Assembly (NCBI GenBank): GCA_963746185.1
Contig: CAVVAE010000004.1
Span: 310,001-374,000, forward strand
Length of the DNA stretch: 64,000 nt
DNA from: CAVVAE01 sp963746185
Lineage (GTDB): Bacteria > Actinomycetota > Actinomycetes > Propionibacteriales > Nocardioidaceae
Reading direction: 5' to 3'
Position 1 is the first letter of the stretch. Every line of letters begins with the position of its first letter. Positions 44,231-52,780 of this stretch are shown piece after piece. The position numbers and the translations under genes were made by a program. The notes under the pieces were generated by a model, which saw nothing but the letters and a program-made list of their open reading frames with translations, had not been told where the DNA came from and searched no databases.

Positions 44231-44284
44231 CCGACTTGTCAGACGCTCAGCAGGTCATAGCGACCTGAGGTTCTGACAACTCGG
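44231..44284 (+). repeat. 54-bp palindromic element, copy 1
   Basis: Starts CCGACTTGTCAGAC and ends TTCTGACAACTCGG. The arms pair over about 13 bases with one mismatch, and an inner stem CAGGTC-ATAGC-GACCTG adds to it. It abuts the true stop codon of the WD40 gene (TAA, minus strand, 44285-44287). A second copy with seven differences lies at 49117-49170. Confidence 0.75.
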
Positions 44285-44440
44285 TTAGGAGGGGCAAGTC
44301 TCTTGGTAGGGGCGATCCCCGAAGTTCTCTCGCCATTCGACCTCAGTGAAGTCACGCCCGGCAACCCGGCACGCGAAGTCGAGCGCATGCGTTGAGGCGG
44401 GTGTCCCATTCATAGACGGGCCCACCCGTCGCGGCCGCGA
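44285..44440 (-). pseudogene. out-of-frame 3' end of the WD40 regulator gene
   Basis: The frame used at 44441 stops early, but the family-like C-terminus continues in other frames. One gives TPQIVTVAGFREDSESVLIA and VYEWDTRLN. After a further shift near 44395 another gives ALDFACRVAGRDFTEVEW, NFGDRPYQETCPS and TAA at 44285. Two indels, near 44500 and 44395, therefore separate the predicted end from the original end. Confidence 0.75.
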
Positions 44441-47400
44441 TCAGCACCGATTCCGAGTCTTCGCGGAACCCCGCCACGGTGACGATCTGCGGGGTACGAC
44501 GCGAGCGAGCAGCAGACCGGTCTCCGGATCCCACAGGCTGACGGTGGCGTCCAATCCAGCAGTCACGATGCGCTTACCATCTTGTGAATAGACCAAGGAG
44601 GAGACGTCATCGTCGTGGCCGAACACGGGTGATCGGAGCGGTTCACCGCTCTCCGTGTTCAACAGGAGCACCTGACCGCCCCTTCCGCTGACTGCGACGT
44701 GCCGACCATCCGGAGAGAATGCAACATGGTTCGCGTTGAACTCGAGGTCCCCTTCATGGAGAACCGTGCCGGCCTCGAGGTCGACAAGCGCCCAGCCAGT
44801 GCTCTTGCCGACCCAGAAGCCCGCCGGATCCTGGACACCCGTGAGTGCGATAACAGTGTGATTGTCTGGCCCGGCCGAGACCTGGCGGACGGGTTCACGG
44901 AGTCTTATCGGGCGACCTACCGGCGTGAGCGAGGTGGAGTCGAGCATGGTCGCCCGGCCGGACAGCTCGCCCATCACCAGACGGCTGCCGTCTGTGCTGT
45001 AGTCGATGGCGCTGGCGTAGGGCCCTGCGGGTCTGCGCTTTTTGGTCAGCTCGCCTGTGCGCGCATTCCAGACGCGTATCTCGCCGCCGGTGGCCAGTGC
45101 GTAGTGAGCCGCGTCCGGATGCCAGGTCCCTTCCTCAGCTCCCCCGCGATAACCCGTGCCACGGTCGAGACTTGGGCCGACTGTCCCGGCGCTGACGTCG
45201 AAGAACGTGACATTGTTCTCGACGGGATTTGAGTATGAAATGAGAGTGCCGTCGGCCGCTGGCTGTTGCAGGTTGTTGTAGTCGCCCAGCCCTTCCGGGG
45301 CGAGCGCAACCTGGGCGATAAAGCGCCGGTTCCCGGCGAGGTCCCAATGACGCAACGATCCGTCTGGTCCAGCCGTGTACATGGTCGAGCTGTACATGGT
45401 CGAGCCGTCAGCCGAGAGGTCGACCATGTCGCCGCGCTCCTTGAGGGGTACCCGCGCTCGAAGGGAGCCCGTGGCCACATCCCAGACGAGTCCATCCAAC
45501 GTGTCGCTCACCGCCGCGATCCTTCGCCCGTCTGCGGAGAAGTTGACAGTCCACACATATGCACCGTCAGCCGCCAGCCGCCGTCGTAAGGCACCAGTTT
45601 CGGCGTCGAGCAACAAAACATCCGGCGCGCCCGAAGAGGCCAGAAGACGACCGTCCGGACTCATGTCGAGTGGGCCAGCCGGCTCAACCTGACCCACGGG
45701 TACGGACCTGCCGGACGCGAGGTCGTGAATCGTGAGGGGGGCGGTCGTGTAGAGCACGCGCCCGTCCGGGCTCAACGCGACGAACGATGTATGGCCGTCG
45801 TCCAGCCTGATGCGCGCCGACGGGCGCCGTGGTGCATCGAGATCCCACACGACGGCCCAGGTCGAGGTCGGCCTCAGGGTGCTCCCGCTGCCCTGTATGC
45901 GCCACATCGTCGCTGCCAGGTGATGCCCGTCACCGCTGTACGCCACGCCGATAACCTGCCAGCGCTTCTGGGAAGCCCCACCGGGTTGGATGGGTAGCGG
46001 TTTGAGGTTGTCGGCATCCAGCAGCGTGACAGGCTGTCGAGTCGGCGCCGCCATCTGGGCGGCAACACTGCGCCCATCTGGGCTGAATCCGATGTGCCCG
46101 GTGGTCATCGGCGAGCTCTGTGGCTCAGCACCAGCCTGGAATTCACCAAGCAGCTTCCCGCTGCCGATCTCATAGAGCCGGACATGGTTCGCACTGTCGT
46201 AGGTGACGACGGTTCGGCCATCGGGGCTCACGTCGAAGGAAATGATCGCGCCACCTGCCATCTGCGTCGACGCGATCAGTTCTGGGTGTTGTGCGAGCGC
46301 GGCGAGCAGGCTGCTCCGCGTCTCGGGAGAGTCGTCCAGCCGAACAGCCGCAACGGCCAGGAGCATTGACGTGTCGACGTCATCGGTAGCCAGTGCCCGG
46401 GCACCAGCCCGTCCTGCCTCGGCGGCGGTTCCAGCAGCCACCGCGTTGACGGCGTTGTCCTCTGCCCGACCCTTCTGATGCACCGCGAGGGCGCCGGCAA
46501 TCAGTGCCGCCACGAGCAGCGCAGCCGCCCCGACTAGGACTCCGCGGAGCCGATGGATGAGGCGAGCCTGATGCTTGGCCCGCTGGACGGCGGTCTGTTC
46601 CTCTTCGGCGGCCAACCGCTCAGAAGTCTCCAGGAATTCCCGCTCGGTCGCCGTCAGCTCCGAATGAGCATGGCCCTGCCACTCCAGCGCCTGCGCCAGG
46701 CGGACACCCCGGTAGACCTCACTGTCCGGGCGGCCGAGGCTGTTCCAGGCGTCGGCGGCGTCACTGACATGGTGCAGGATCCGCTGACCCTGGATGTCGT
46801 CGTCGAGCCACGCCCGCAGCCGCGGCCATGCGCGGGCCAGTGCTTCGTGGGCAAGCTGCACCATTCCCTCATCGCTGGTGACCAGCCGTGAACCGACGAG
46901 CATGTCGATCAGCTGCGCCTGTGCCGGGTCGGCCACGACCACGAGCCGCCGAGGAACCTTGGATCGCACCGGTTCCCCTTCCGCGCCCGGGGTTACCAGC
47001 CTCAGCAGCAGATCTCGTACCAAGTGCCGTTGGTCAGGCGGTAGGCGTCCGTAGACGTCCTCAGCCGACTGGGCCACGGCGCCGCGGATCCCGCCCGTCG
47101 CCATGTAACCCGCGACCGTGAGGGTATTGCCCTCACGGCGCTGCCAGGTCTCCTGCAACGCGTGTGACAGCAGCGGCAGCGCACCCGGCTCACCCTCGAC
47201 CTCACGTACCAGCAGGTCGACCAGCCCCTGCTCGACGAGCAAACCGGACTGCCGTGCCGGCGCCTCGATGGCCTCGCGCAGACCGGCCTCGTCCATCGCC
47301 CCGAGCAGATGCAAGCCCCGCTCCACCAGTCGCGCAAAGCCCGGATAAGCCGACACATCACTCAACCGGTCGGCGCGCAACGCGATCACGAGCTGGCCGG

Positions 47401-48526
47401 CCTCCGCATGCTCAGCCAAGGCAGCGAAGAAACTCAACCTCTCGGTCGACTCCTGGCACAGTGAGAAAACCTCCTCGCACTGATCCACGATCAACACAGG
47501 CACCGGCCCGCGGCCCGTCACCGAGGTCAACGCATGCATCGGGTGCGAGCCTGGTGTCACGACGAGGACCCTCCGGCCTTCACGCATCAGCGAGGCCGCC
47601 ACACCGGCGCGGACCAGAGACGACTTGCCGCTGCCCGAAGGTCCGACAACTGCGAGCACGCCTTTGCTCCGCAACAGCTCCAGGCAGTCCGCCAGATCGG
47701 CATCGCGACCGAAGTATCCCTCCGAGTCGTCGACGTCGTACGACGTCAACCCCTGGTACGGGCAGGTCGCGCTGGACGTTGGTATCGCGGCGCCCGCGAG
47801 CAGAGAGTCGTCCTGCCGGAGAATCGCTTGTTCCAGGGTGGTGAGCTCCGGTCCGGGGTCGAGCCCCAGGTTTTCGACGAGCAGCGACTTGACTTGGTGG
47901 ATGGTCCGCAATGCCTCACCCTGACGCCCGGACTGGTACTGCGCCAGCGCCAGCAGTCCCCACCGCCGCTCTCGCATCGGTGCCGCCTTGACCATCGCCT
48001 CGGCGTCAGCGAGCACATCGGCGTAACGCCCGGCTCGTAAGGAGGCGTCGACCAGGAACTCCTCCGCCTCCAACTTGAGCTCCTGCAGGCGTTCCGCTTC
48101 GACGACGCCGAGATCCCACCCCTCGAGCTCCACGAACGGCTGGCCCCGCCATAACGCCAGCGCATCAGCGAGCAGGTACGCCGCTCGCTCGGGCTCACCC
48201 AGCGACAGCAGCTCCCGGGCGCGCGTCACCATCCGCTCGAACCGCTGCGCGTCCACGTCATCGACGGGAAGGGTCAACCGATACCCCCGTGGCGACGTCT
48301 CGATCGCCTCCTGACCCAGCAGCTTGCGCAGCCGCACCACACAACCCTGCAAGTTCTTGCCTGCTGAGGCCGGCGGATCATCTCCCCAGAGCGCGTCGAG
48401 CAGGCGGTCCGAACTCATCGCCTGCCCTGGCCGCAGCGCCAACGCAGCGAGCACGACCCGGTCACGCCGTCCCAGGACGACGTCGCTGTCGTCGAGGCTC
48501 AGCGGCCCAAGTACGGCAATACCCAT
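44441..48526 (-). CDS. AfsR-type BTAD / NTPase / WD40 regulator
   Basis: The 1361-residue protein has an OmpR-like DNA-binding domain (about 1-95), a BTAD domain (about 97-240), an nSTAND/AAA-type NTPase (Walker A GPSGSGKSS, Walker B-like VLIVDQCEEVF, about 265-480) with a helical extension, one membrane segment (VLVGAAALLVAALIAGALAV) and a long WD40 propeller (about 770-1350; repeats such as FSPDGRHVAVSGRGGQVLLL). The gene is probably frameshifted at its 3' end (44285-44440). Its architecture suggests a sensor that couples signal binding by the propeller, possibly outside the membrane, to transcription. It sits between rph and a secreted protein gene, which is transcribed away. Confidence 0.85.
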   Translation of the reverse strand: MGIAVLGPLSLDDSDVVLGRRDRVVLAALALRPGQAMSSDRLLDALWGDDPPASAGKNLQGCVVRLRKLLGQEAIETSPRGYRLTLPVDDVDAQRFERMVTRARELLSLGEPERAAYLLADALALWRGQPFVELEGWDLGVVEAERLQELKLEAEEFLVDASLRAGRYADVLADAEAMVKAAPMRERRWGLLALAQYQSGRQGEALRTIHQVKSLLVENLGLDPGPELTTLEQAILRQDDSLLAGAAIPTSSATCPYQGLTSYDVDDSEGYFGRDADLADCLELLRSKGVLAVVGPSGSGKSSLVRAGVAASLMREGRRVLVVTPGSHPMHALTSVTGRGPVPVLIVDQCEEVFSLCQESTERLSFFAALAEHAEAGQLVIALRADRLSDVSAYPGFARLVERGLHLLGAMDEAGLREAIEAPARQSGLLVEQGLVDLLVREVEGEPGALPLLSHALQETWQRREGNTLTVAGYMATGGIRGAVAQSAEDVYGRLPPDQRHLVRDLLLRLVTPGAEGEPVRSKVPRRLVVVADPAQAQLIDMLVGSRLVTSDEGMVQLAHEALARAWPRLRAWLDDDIQGQRILHHVSDAADAWNSLGRPDSEVYRGVRLAQALEWQGHAHSELTATEREFLETSERLAAEEEQTAVQRAKHQARLIHRLRGVLVGAAALLVAALIAGALAVHQKGRAEDNAVNAVAAGTAAEAGRAGARALATDDVDTSMLLAVAAVRLDDSPETRSSLLAALAQHPELIASTQMAGGAIISFDVSPDGRTVVTYDSANHVRLYEIGSGKLLGEFQAGAEPQSSPMTTGHIGFSPDGRSVAAQMAAPTRQPVTLLDADNLKPLPIQPGGASQKRWQVIGVAYSGDGHHLAATMWRIQGSGSTLRPTSTWAVVWDLDAPRRPSARIRLDDGHTSFVALSPDGRVLYTTAPLTIHDLASGRSVPVGQVEPAGPLDMSPDGRLLASSGAPDVLLLDAETGALRRRLAADGAYVWTVNFSADGRRIAAVSDTLDGLVWDVATGSLRARVPLKERGDMVDLSADGSTMYSSTMYTAGPDGSLRHWDLAGNRRFIAQVALAPEGLGDYNNLQQPAADGTLISYSNPVENNVTFFDVSAGTVGPSLDRGTGYRGGAEEGTWHPDAAHYALATGGEIRVWNARTGELTKKRRPAGPYASAIDYSTDGSRLVMGELSGRATMLDSTSLTPVGRPIRLREPVRQVSAGPDNHTVIALTGVQDPAGFWVGKSTGWALVDLEAGTVLHEGDLEFNANHVAFSPDGRHVAVSGRGGQVLLLNTESGEPLRSPVFGHDDDVSSLVYSQDGKRIVTAGLDATVSLWDPETGLLLARVVPRRSSPWRGSAKTRNRC

Positions 48527-48679
48527 GTGTTGAGAGTCCGCCGGTTACGCGCTGTAGTCAACGAGGGAGATACCGCCGCGATACCGGGGCGGTACCTCCA
48601 AGGAGCCGGGGTGAAACCAGCGGGTGCGACAACGGAAGCACAACCGAGGCGACCCGCCTCCTAAACCAAGGAGCTTCCG

Positions 48680-49108
48680 ATGAAGCGTTACACCCTTTCC
48701 TCAGATTCACCCCGCTGGTGGTGGCCGACCGGTTTGGCCGGCACCGCGGGAGTCATCTCCATCGCAACACTGTTCACGCTCGGCACGACCAGCGCGTCGG
48801 CGCAGTACCCCTACGACGGCGACGGCGCGTCGCAGCCGGCACCACCTGCGGACGCGTCCTTCGAGGCGCCATGCTTCGCGACCCCCGCGCAAGGATGGGC
48901 GGCGGCCGTGGACGGTGGCATCCCCCGGTGCGCGCACTACACCAACGACGGTGGATCGCTCGTCGCTCCGAAGGCCCGGACCGCCGACGTGGTCGACGGA
49001 GCCGTCTTCCAGGCGCCGTGCTTCAGCACCCCGAGGTACTGGTCACAGGCGTTGGACGGCCCGCTCACCCTGTGCACGCACTTCCTGCAGGACAGCGACG
49101 TCGAATGA
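48680..49108 (+). CDS. secreted protein with two Cys-containing repeats
   Basis: The 142-residue precursor has a signal peptide (PTGLAGTAGVISIATLFTLG, cleavage after ASA). The mature part has a short acidic/Pro linker and two copies of a motif APCF(A/S)TPxxxWxxAxDGxxxxCxH, at about 62-87 and 110-132, each with two cysteines. Family unknown; small secreted beta-hairpin modules would fit. CAAGGAG precedes ATG 48680. It is divergent from the WD40 regulator and might be its target. Confidence 0.65.
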   Translation: MKRYTLSSDSPRWWWPTGLAGTAGVISIATLFTLGTTSASAQYPYDGDGASQPAPPADASFEAPCFATPAQGWAAAVDGGIPRCAHYTNDGGSLVAPKARTADVVDGAVFQAPCFSTPRYWSQALDGPLTLCTHFLQDSDVE

Positions 49109-49116
49109 GCCGTCAG

Positions 49117-49170
49117 CCGACTTGTCAGACTCTCAGCAATTCAGAGCGGCCAGAGGTTCTGACAAGTCGG
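49117..49170 (+). repeat. 54-bp palindromic element, copy 2
   Basis: Starts CCGACTTGTCAGAC and ends TTCTGACAAGTCGG, with perfect 13-base arms. It matches copy 1 at 47 of 54 positions in the same orientation. It fills the gap between converging genes and abuts the stop codon of the HNH nuclease gene at 49171, exactly as copy 1 abuts the WD40 stop. It can act as a bidirectional terminator. Confidence 0.8.
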
Positions 49171-49839
49171 TCAGATGGCGCGGGTGACGGTGACCGTGAC
49201 GTTGGAGCACGACGCCGACTGGCTCTGGAGCGCCGACTTCTCGGCGGAGTCGACGTTGAGGCGCCAGCGAATCTTCACCGCGACCCACTCCCGGAGGTAG
49301 CGGCACTTGTCGTACGTCGGCATCCAGCTGGTCGGGTCCTGGTCGCCCTTGGCCTGGTTGACCGAGTCGGTGACGCCGACCAGCGCACGCGAGTCGCCCA
49401 GGTCGTTCGCGTAGGACTGGCGCTGCGTGCTCGTCCAACCGGACGCTCCAGAGTCCCAGGCTTCGGCCAGCGCGACCATATGGTCGATGTCGATGCGGGA
49501 CTGGTCGGTCCACGAGACCCGGTCGTAGTAGGAGAACCACCGTCCACCGGTGAGAGCACAGCCCGATCCGATGGTCACGGGGTCGTCGGTCTCCGCGATG
49601 AGCACCTCTTTGCGCGTGTCGCAGCCGTCACCATCAGCATCGATCCAGTGATTGAACTTGCTGCGCAGATAGCCGGTGCGGTTCTCCACCGCGACCGGCA
49701 GGGAAGAGATAGCGGTCTGCAGAGGCGCCGAGTACGTCTCGGCGGCATGGGCAGGCGTCGTCGGGCCGAGCCCGACGAGGAGTCCGCTGGAAAGGCTGAT
49801 GGCCAGGGCCGTGGCCACGTTGAGCATGCTGCGTTGCAT
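49171..49839 (-). CDS. secreted HNH endonuclease-like protein (DUF1524/GmrSD-like)
   Basis: The 222-residue precursor has a signal peptide (VATALAISLSSGLLVGLGP, cleavage after AHA). The nuclease region has IDIDHMVALAEAWDSGASGW with the DH catalytic pair, YANDLGDSRALVGVTDSVNQ, AKGDQDPTSWMP and a final YDKCRYLREWVAVKIRW. This pattern is common in secreted actinobacterial HNH proteins. It may degrade extracellular DNA for nutrients or competition. It precedes palindrome copy 2. Confidence 0.85.
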   Translation of the reverse strand: MQRSMLNVATALAISLSSGLLVGLGPTTPAHAAETYSAPLQTAISSLPVAVENRTGYLRSKFNHWIDADGDGCDTRKEVLIAETDDPVTIGSGCALTGGRWFSYYDRVSWTDQSRIDIDHMVALAEAWDSGASGWTSTQRQSYANDLGDSRALVGVTDSVNQAKGDQDPTSWMPTYDKCRYLREWVAVKIRWRLNVDSAEKSALQSQSASCSNVTVTVTRAI

Positions 49840-49957
49840 AGGAGCTCCCGTCGAGGTGGATCAAGGACAAGGAGCAGGGGACGAGGTGCGGAATACCTGG
49901 GCGTCATGCTGCATGCTGGCGGCGGGGATAGCAACCCCTCCGCGGCCGGTCGCTTAC

Positions 49958-50719
49958 TCAGACGTCGTACGACGCTCCGCAACTGGCCAGCGAGACGTCG
50001 CCGGAGAAGTGGGGGGCGGCCTCCGCGAGCACAGTTTCGGGCTCGTACCACGGCGGGATGTGGGTCAGGACAAGACGACCCACGCCGGCCCGCTCGGCGA
50101 TCTCGGCGGCCTGCTTGCCGGTGAGGTGGAGGTTTGGCGGGTTGTTGGTGGCGGTCTCGACGAAGGAGGCCTCGGCCAGGAGCAGGTCACAGCCCTTCGC
50201 GATCTGCTCCAACGACGTGCACGGGCCGGTGTCTCCGGAGTACACCAGCGACCGCTCACCGTGGGTTACCCGGATCGCGAAGGCCGGAACCGGGTGGTCG
50301 ACCTGGGACACAGCCAGCGAGAACGGCCCCACATCGAATGAACTATCGGGATATGACACGAAGTCGAACTCCCTCGTCATCCCCGGATCAGGGTTGAGGT
50401 CGTAGGCGCGCGCCATCCTTTCGGCCGTCCCCTCGGGACCGTAAACCGTGATCGGCTCGAGATGCCCACCCGGGTGGTACTTGCGCAGGACGTAGAAACC
50501 GCACAGGTCGAGACAGTGGTCGGCGTGCAAGTGCGACAGAGCGATCGCGTCGATGGACTCCGCCGTGACATGGCGCTGCAGCACTCCGAGAGCACCGCTT
50601 CCGAGGTCGAGCAGCAGCCGGAACGTCCGCCCTTCGTACGGCGCCTCGACCAGGTAGCACGAGGCCGGCGACTCGGGACCGGGGAAAGAGCCGGACCAGC
50701 CGATGACTGTCAGCCTCAT
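49958..50719 (-). CDS. metallo-beta-lactamase-fold hydrolase (RNase Z-like)
   Basis: The 253-residue protein has the metal motif ALSHLHADHCLD, VYSGDTGPC (Asp ligand) and LVLTHIPPWY (His). It resembles the cyclic-nucleotide phosphodiesterase/RNase Z-like group found after murI in many actinobacteria. ATG 50719 overlaps the murI stop, so it is co-translated with murI. The substrate is unproven. Confidence 0.85.
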   Translation of the reverse strand: MRLTVIGWSGSFPGPESPASCYLVEAPYEGRTFRLLLDLGSGALGVLQRHVTAESIDAIALSHLHADHCLDLCGFYVLRKYHPGGHLEPITVYGPEGTAERMARAYDLNPDPGMTREFDFVSYPDSSFDVGPFSLAVSQVDHPVPAFAIRVTHGERSLVYSGDTGPCTSLEQIAKGCDLLLAEASFVETATNNPPNLHLTGKQAAEIAERAGVGRLVLTHIPPWYEPETVLAEAAPHFSGDVSLASCGASYDV

Positions 50720-51522
50720 GCATTCACCCACGCGAACTGGTCGACAAGGTCGAGCTCGGGGCCGAGGAATCGGCGACCGATCTCGCGGAAGTCCGCCGGC
50801 TGACCGGTCGTGAGGAAGCGATGCGTCGGCTCAGGCAGCGAGTCGGATCGCTCGAGGCCGTCGCGGACGAGCAGGGCGTAGACGTCCTTCGCCGTCTCCT
50901 CCGCACTCGACACGAGGGTGACGTCGTCGCCAAGCACGAAAGAGATGACGCCGGTGAGCAGCGGGTAGTGCGTGCAGCCGAGGATGAGTGTGTCGACGCC
51001 TTGCGCGAGGAGTGGGTCGAGGTACTCGTGGGCGGCGGCCAGCAGTTCGGGCCCACTCGTGACCCCGGCCTCGACGAACTCGACGAAACGCGGGCATGCA
51101 TGCGTCGTGAGGGTGACCTGCGGAGCAGCCGCGAACGCATCGTCGTAGGCCTGCGACGCTTTGGTCGCCGCAGTACAGATCACGCCGACCTGGCCGTTGC
51201 GGGTGGCCGCGACTGCACGTCGAGTCGCTGGGAAGATCACTTCCACGACAGGGACGGGGTAGCGCTCACGCGCATCACGCAGCATGGCCGCGCTGGCGGA
51301 GTTGCACGCGATGACCAGCGCCTTGACGCCCTGGTCGACGAGATGGTCGAGGCATTCGAGGGCATACTCGCGCACTTCGCCGATCGGCTTCGGGCCGTAA
51401 GGCTGTCGCGCGGTGTCGCCGAGATAGAGCACCGGCTCGTGTGGCAACTGGTCGAGCACGGCTCGGGCGACGGTGAGACCACCGAAGCCGGAGTCGAAGA
51501 TGCCGATAGGTGCGTCTGCCAC
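50716..51522 (-). CDS. murI: glutamate racemase
   Basis: The product has about 268 residues: PIGIFDSGFGGLTVARAVLD at the start, ALVIACNSASA and LILGCTHYPLLTGVI with the two catalytic cysteines. It supplies D-glutamate for peptidoglycan. GTG 51522 is chosen because the 19 residues upstream have no family match. The stop overlaps the start of the MBL gene. Confidence 0.9.
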   Translation of the reverse strand: MADAPIGIFDSGFGGLTVARAVLDQLPHEPVLYLGDTARQPYGPKPIGEVREYALECLDHLVDQGVKALVIACNSASAAMLRDARERYPVPVVEVIFPATRRAVAATRNGQVGVICTAATKASQAYDDAFAAAPQVTLTTHACPRFVEFVEAGVTSGPELLAAAHEYLDPLLAQGVDTLILGCTHYPLLTGVISFVLGDDVTLVSSAEETAKDVYALLVRDGLERSDSLPEPTHRFLTTGQPADFREIGRRFLGPELDLVDQFAWVNA

Positions 51523-51675
51523 GCTTGTGAGCGTACGACGGCTGGGGTGGTCACCGCCGCAAGGTGCGAGCGATGCCACACGTGACGCTGCTCTCGCGCA
51601 AACGCGGACATGCTGGTGCTGAACGGGCAGCAGACGTCGAAACAGGGCGCCAGGCGACGCCCAGCGCGAGCCAGG

Positions 51676-52677
51676 TCAGTCGTTCTCGAACGGCTCTTCG
51701 TCGAAGGGCAGGGTGGGCTGTGGTGGTGCGTGGGTCGGGTCGACGCCGTCGAAGAGCGAGCTCACCGACTCTCCTGCATGGACTCGTGAGATGGCTTCGG
51801 CGAAGAGTCCTGCCACCGAACGGACCTTCAGCTCGGGCCAGTCGGCCGGCGCGGGAACGGTGTCGGTCGTGACAACCTCGCTGATCGCGGGGTGACCGCG
51901 CAGCCGGTCGACCGCTTTTCCGACGAACAGACCGTGCGTGCAGGCGATCGCGGCCTCGGTGCAGCCGAGCCCTTGGAGCTTGTCGAGGAGCTCGACGATC
52001 GAGCCGCCCGTGGCGATCTCGTCGTCGAGCACGATCGCCTTCTTGTTGGACACATCACCGACGATCGCGTCGATGACCACGCTGTCATCGGCCAGCCGCT
52101 GCTTGCTACCGGCGGCGACCGGAAGGCCGAGCAGGCGGGCGAACTGGGTGGCCGTCTTGGCGTTGCCCAGGTCGGGCGAGACGACGACGGTGTTGGTGAG
52201 GTCGCGCTCGCGGAAGTGGTCGGCCAGGATGCCGAGCGCCGTCAGGTGGTCGACCGGGACCGAGAAGAACCCGTGCACCTGGGGCGCGTGGAGGGTCATC
52301 GTCAAGATGCGGTTGACCCCGGCTGTCGAGAGCAGATCAGCCACCAGCCGGCCACCGAGCGAGATACGGGAGGCATCCTTCTTGTCGGAGCGGGCGTACG
52401 CGAAGTGCGGGATGACCGCTGTGATCTGGGCCGCCGACGCCCCTTTGGCGGCGTCGATCATCAGCAGCAGCTCCATCAGGTGTTCCTGGGTGGGCGGCAT
52501 CAATGGCTGGACGATGTAGACGTCACGCTGCCGGCAGTTCGCATGGAGCTGGGCCTGGAGACAGTCGTTGCTGAAGCGGGTGATCTCGACCGGTGACGGC
52601 CGGACCCCGAGGGATGCACAGATCGCTCGAGCGAGCTGGCGATGGGCACTTCCACTGAAGACGACGATCTCGCGCAC
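51676..52677 (-). CDS. ribose-phosphate diphosphokinase-like protein
   Basis: The 333-residue protein follows PRPP synthetase from end to end: IVVFSGSAHRQLARAICASL, YIVQPLMPPTQEHLMELLLM, HFAYARSDKKDASRISLGGR, ILTMTLHAPQVHGFF and AIVLDDEIATGGSIVELLDK (PRPP-binding loop). Several active-site positions differ from housekeeping Prs (PPTQEHLMEL and DKKDASR), so it is probably a paralogue. It lies between cysM and murI on the same strand. Confidence 0.75.
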   Translation of the reverse strand: MREIVVFSGSAHRQLARAICASLGVRPSPVEITRFSNDCLQAQLHANCRQRDVYIVQPLMPPTQEHLMELLLMIDAAKGASAAQITAVIPHFAYARSDKKDASRISLGGRLVADLLSTAGVNRILTMTLHAPQVHGFFSVPVDHLTALGILADHFRERDLTNTVVVSPDLGNAKTATQFARLLGLPVAAGSKQRLADDSVVIDAIVGDVSNKKAIVLDDEIATGGSIVELLDKLQGLGCTEAAIACTHGLFVGKAVDRLRGHPAISEVVTTDTVPAPADWPELKVRSVAGLFAEAISRVHAGESVSSLFDGVDPTHAPPQPTLPFDEEPFEND

Positions 52678-52780
52678 AGGAGGCCTTTGGCAGTCGAGGT
52701 GGCCGGTACGGTGCCACCCTACATCGCCGCTCTGACCTGGTCTGCCTATCGCCAGCCCAACTTGATCCTTACGTCAGACG

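Noticed and set aside
48289..50124. Long plus-strand open frame (611 codons)
   Set aside because: Runs antisense to the WD40 and HNH genes and across the real secreted-protein gene at 48680 in another frame.
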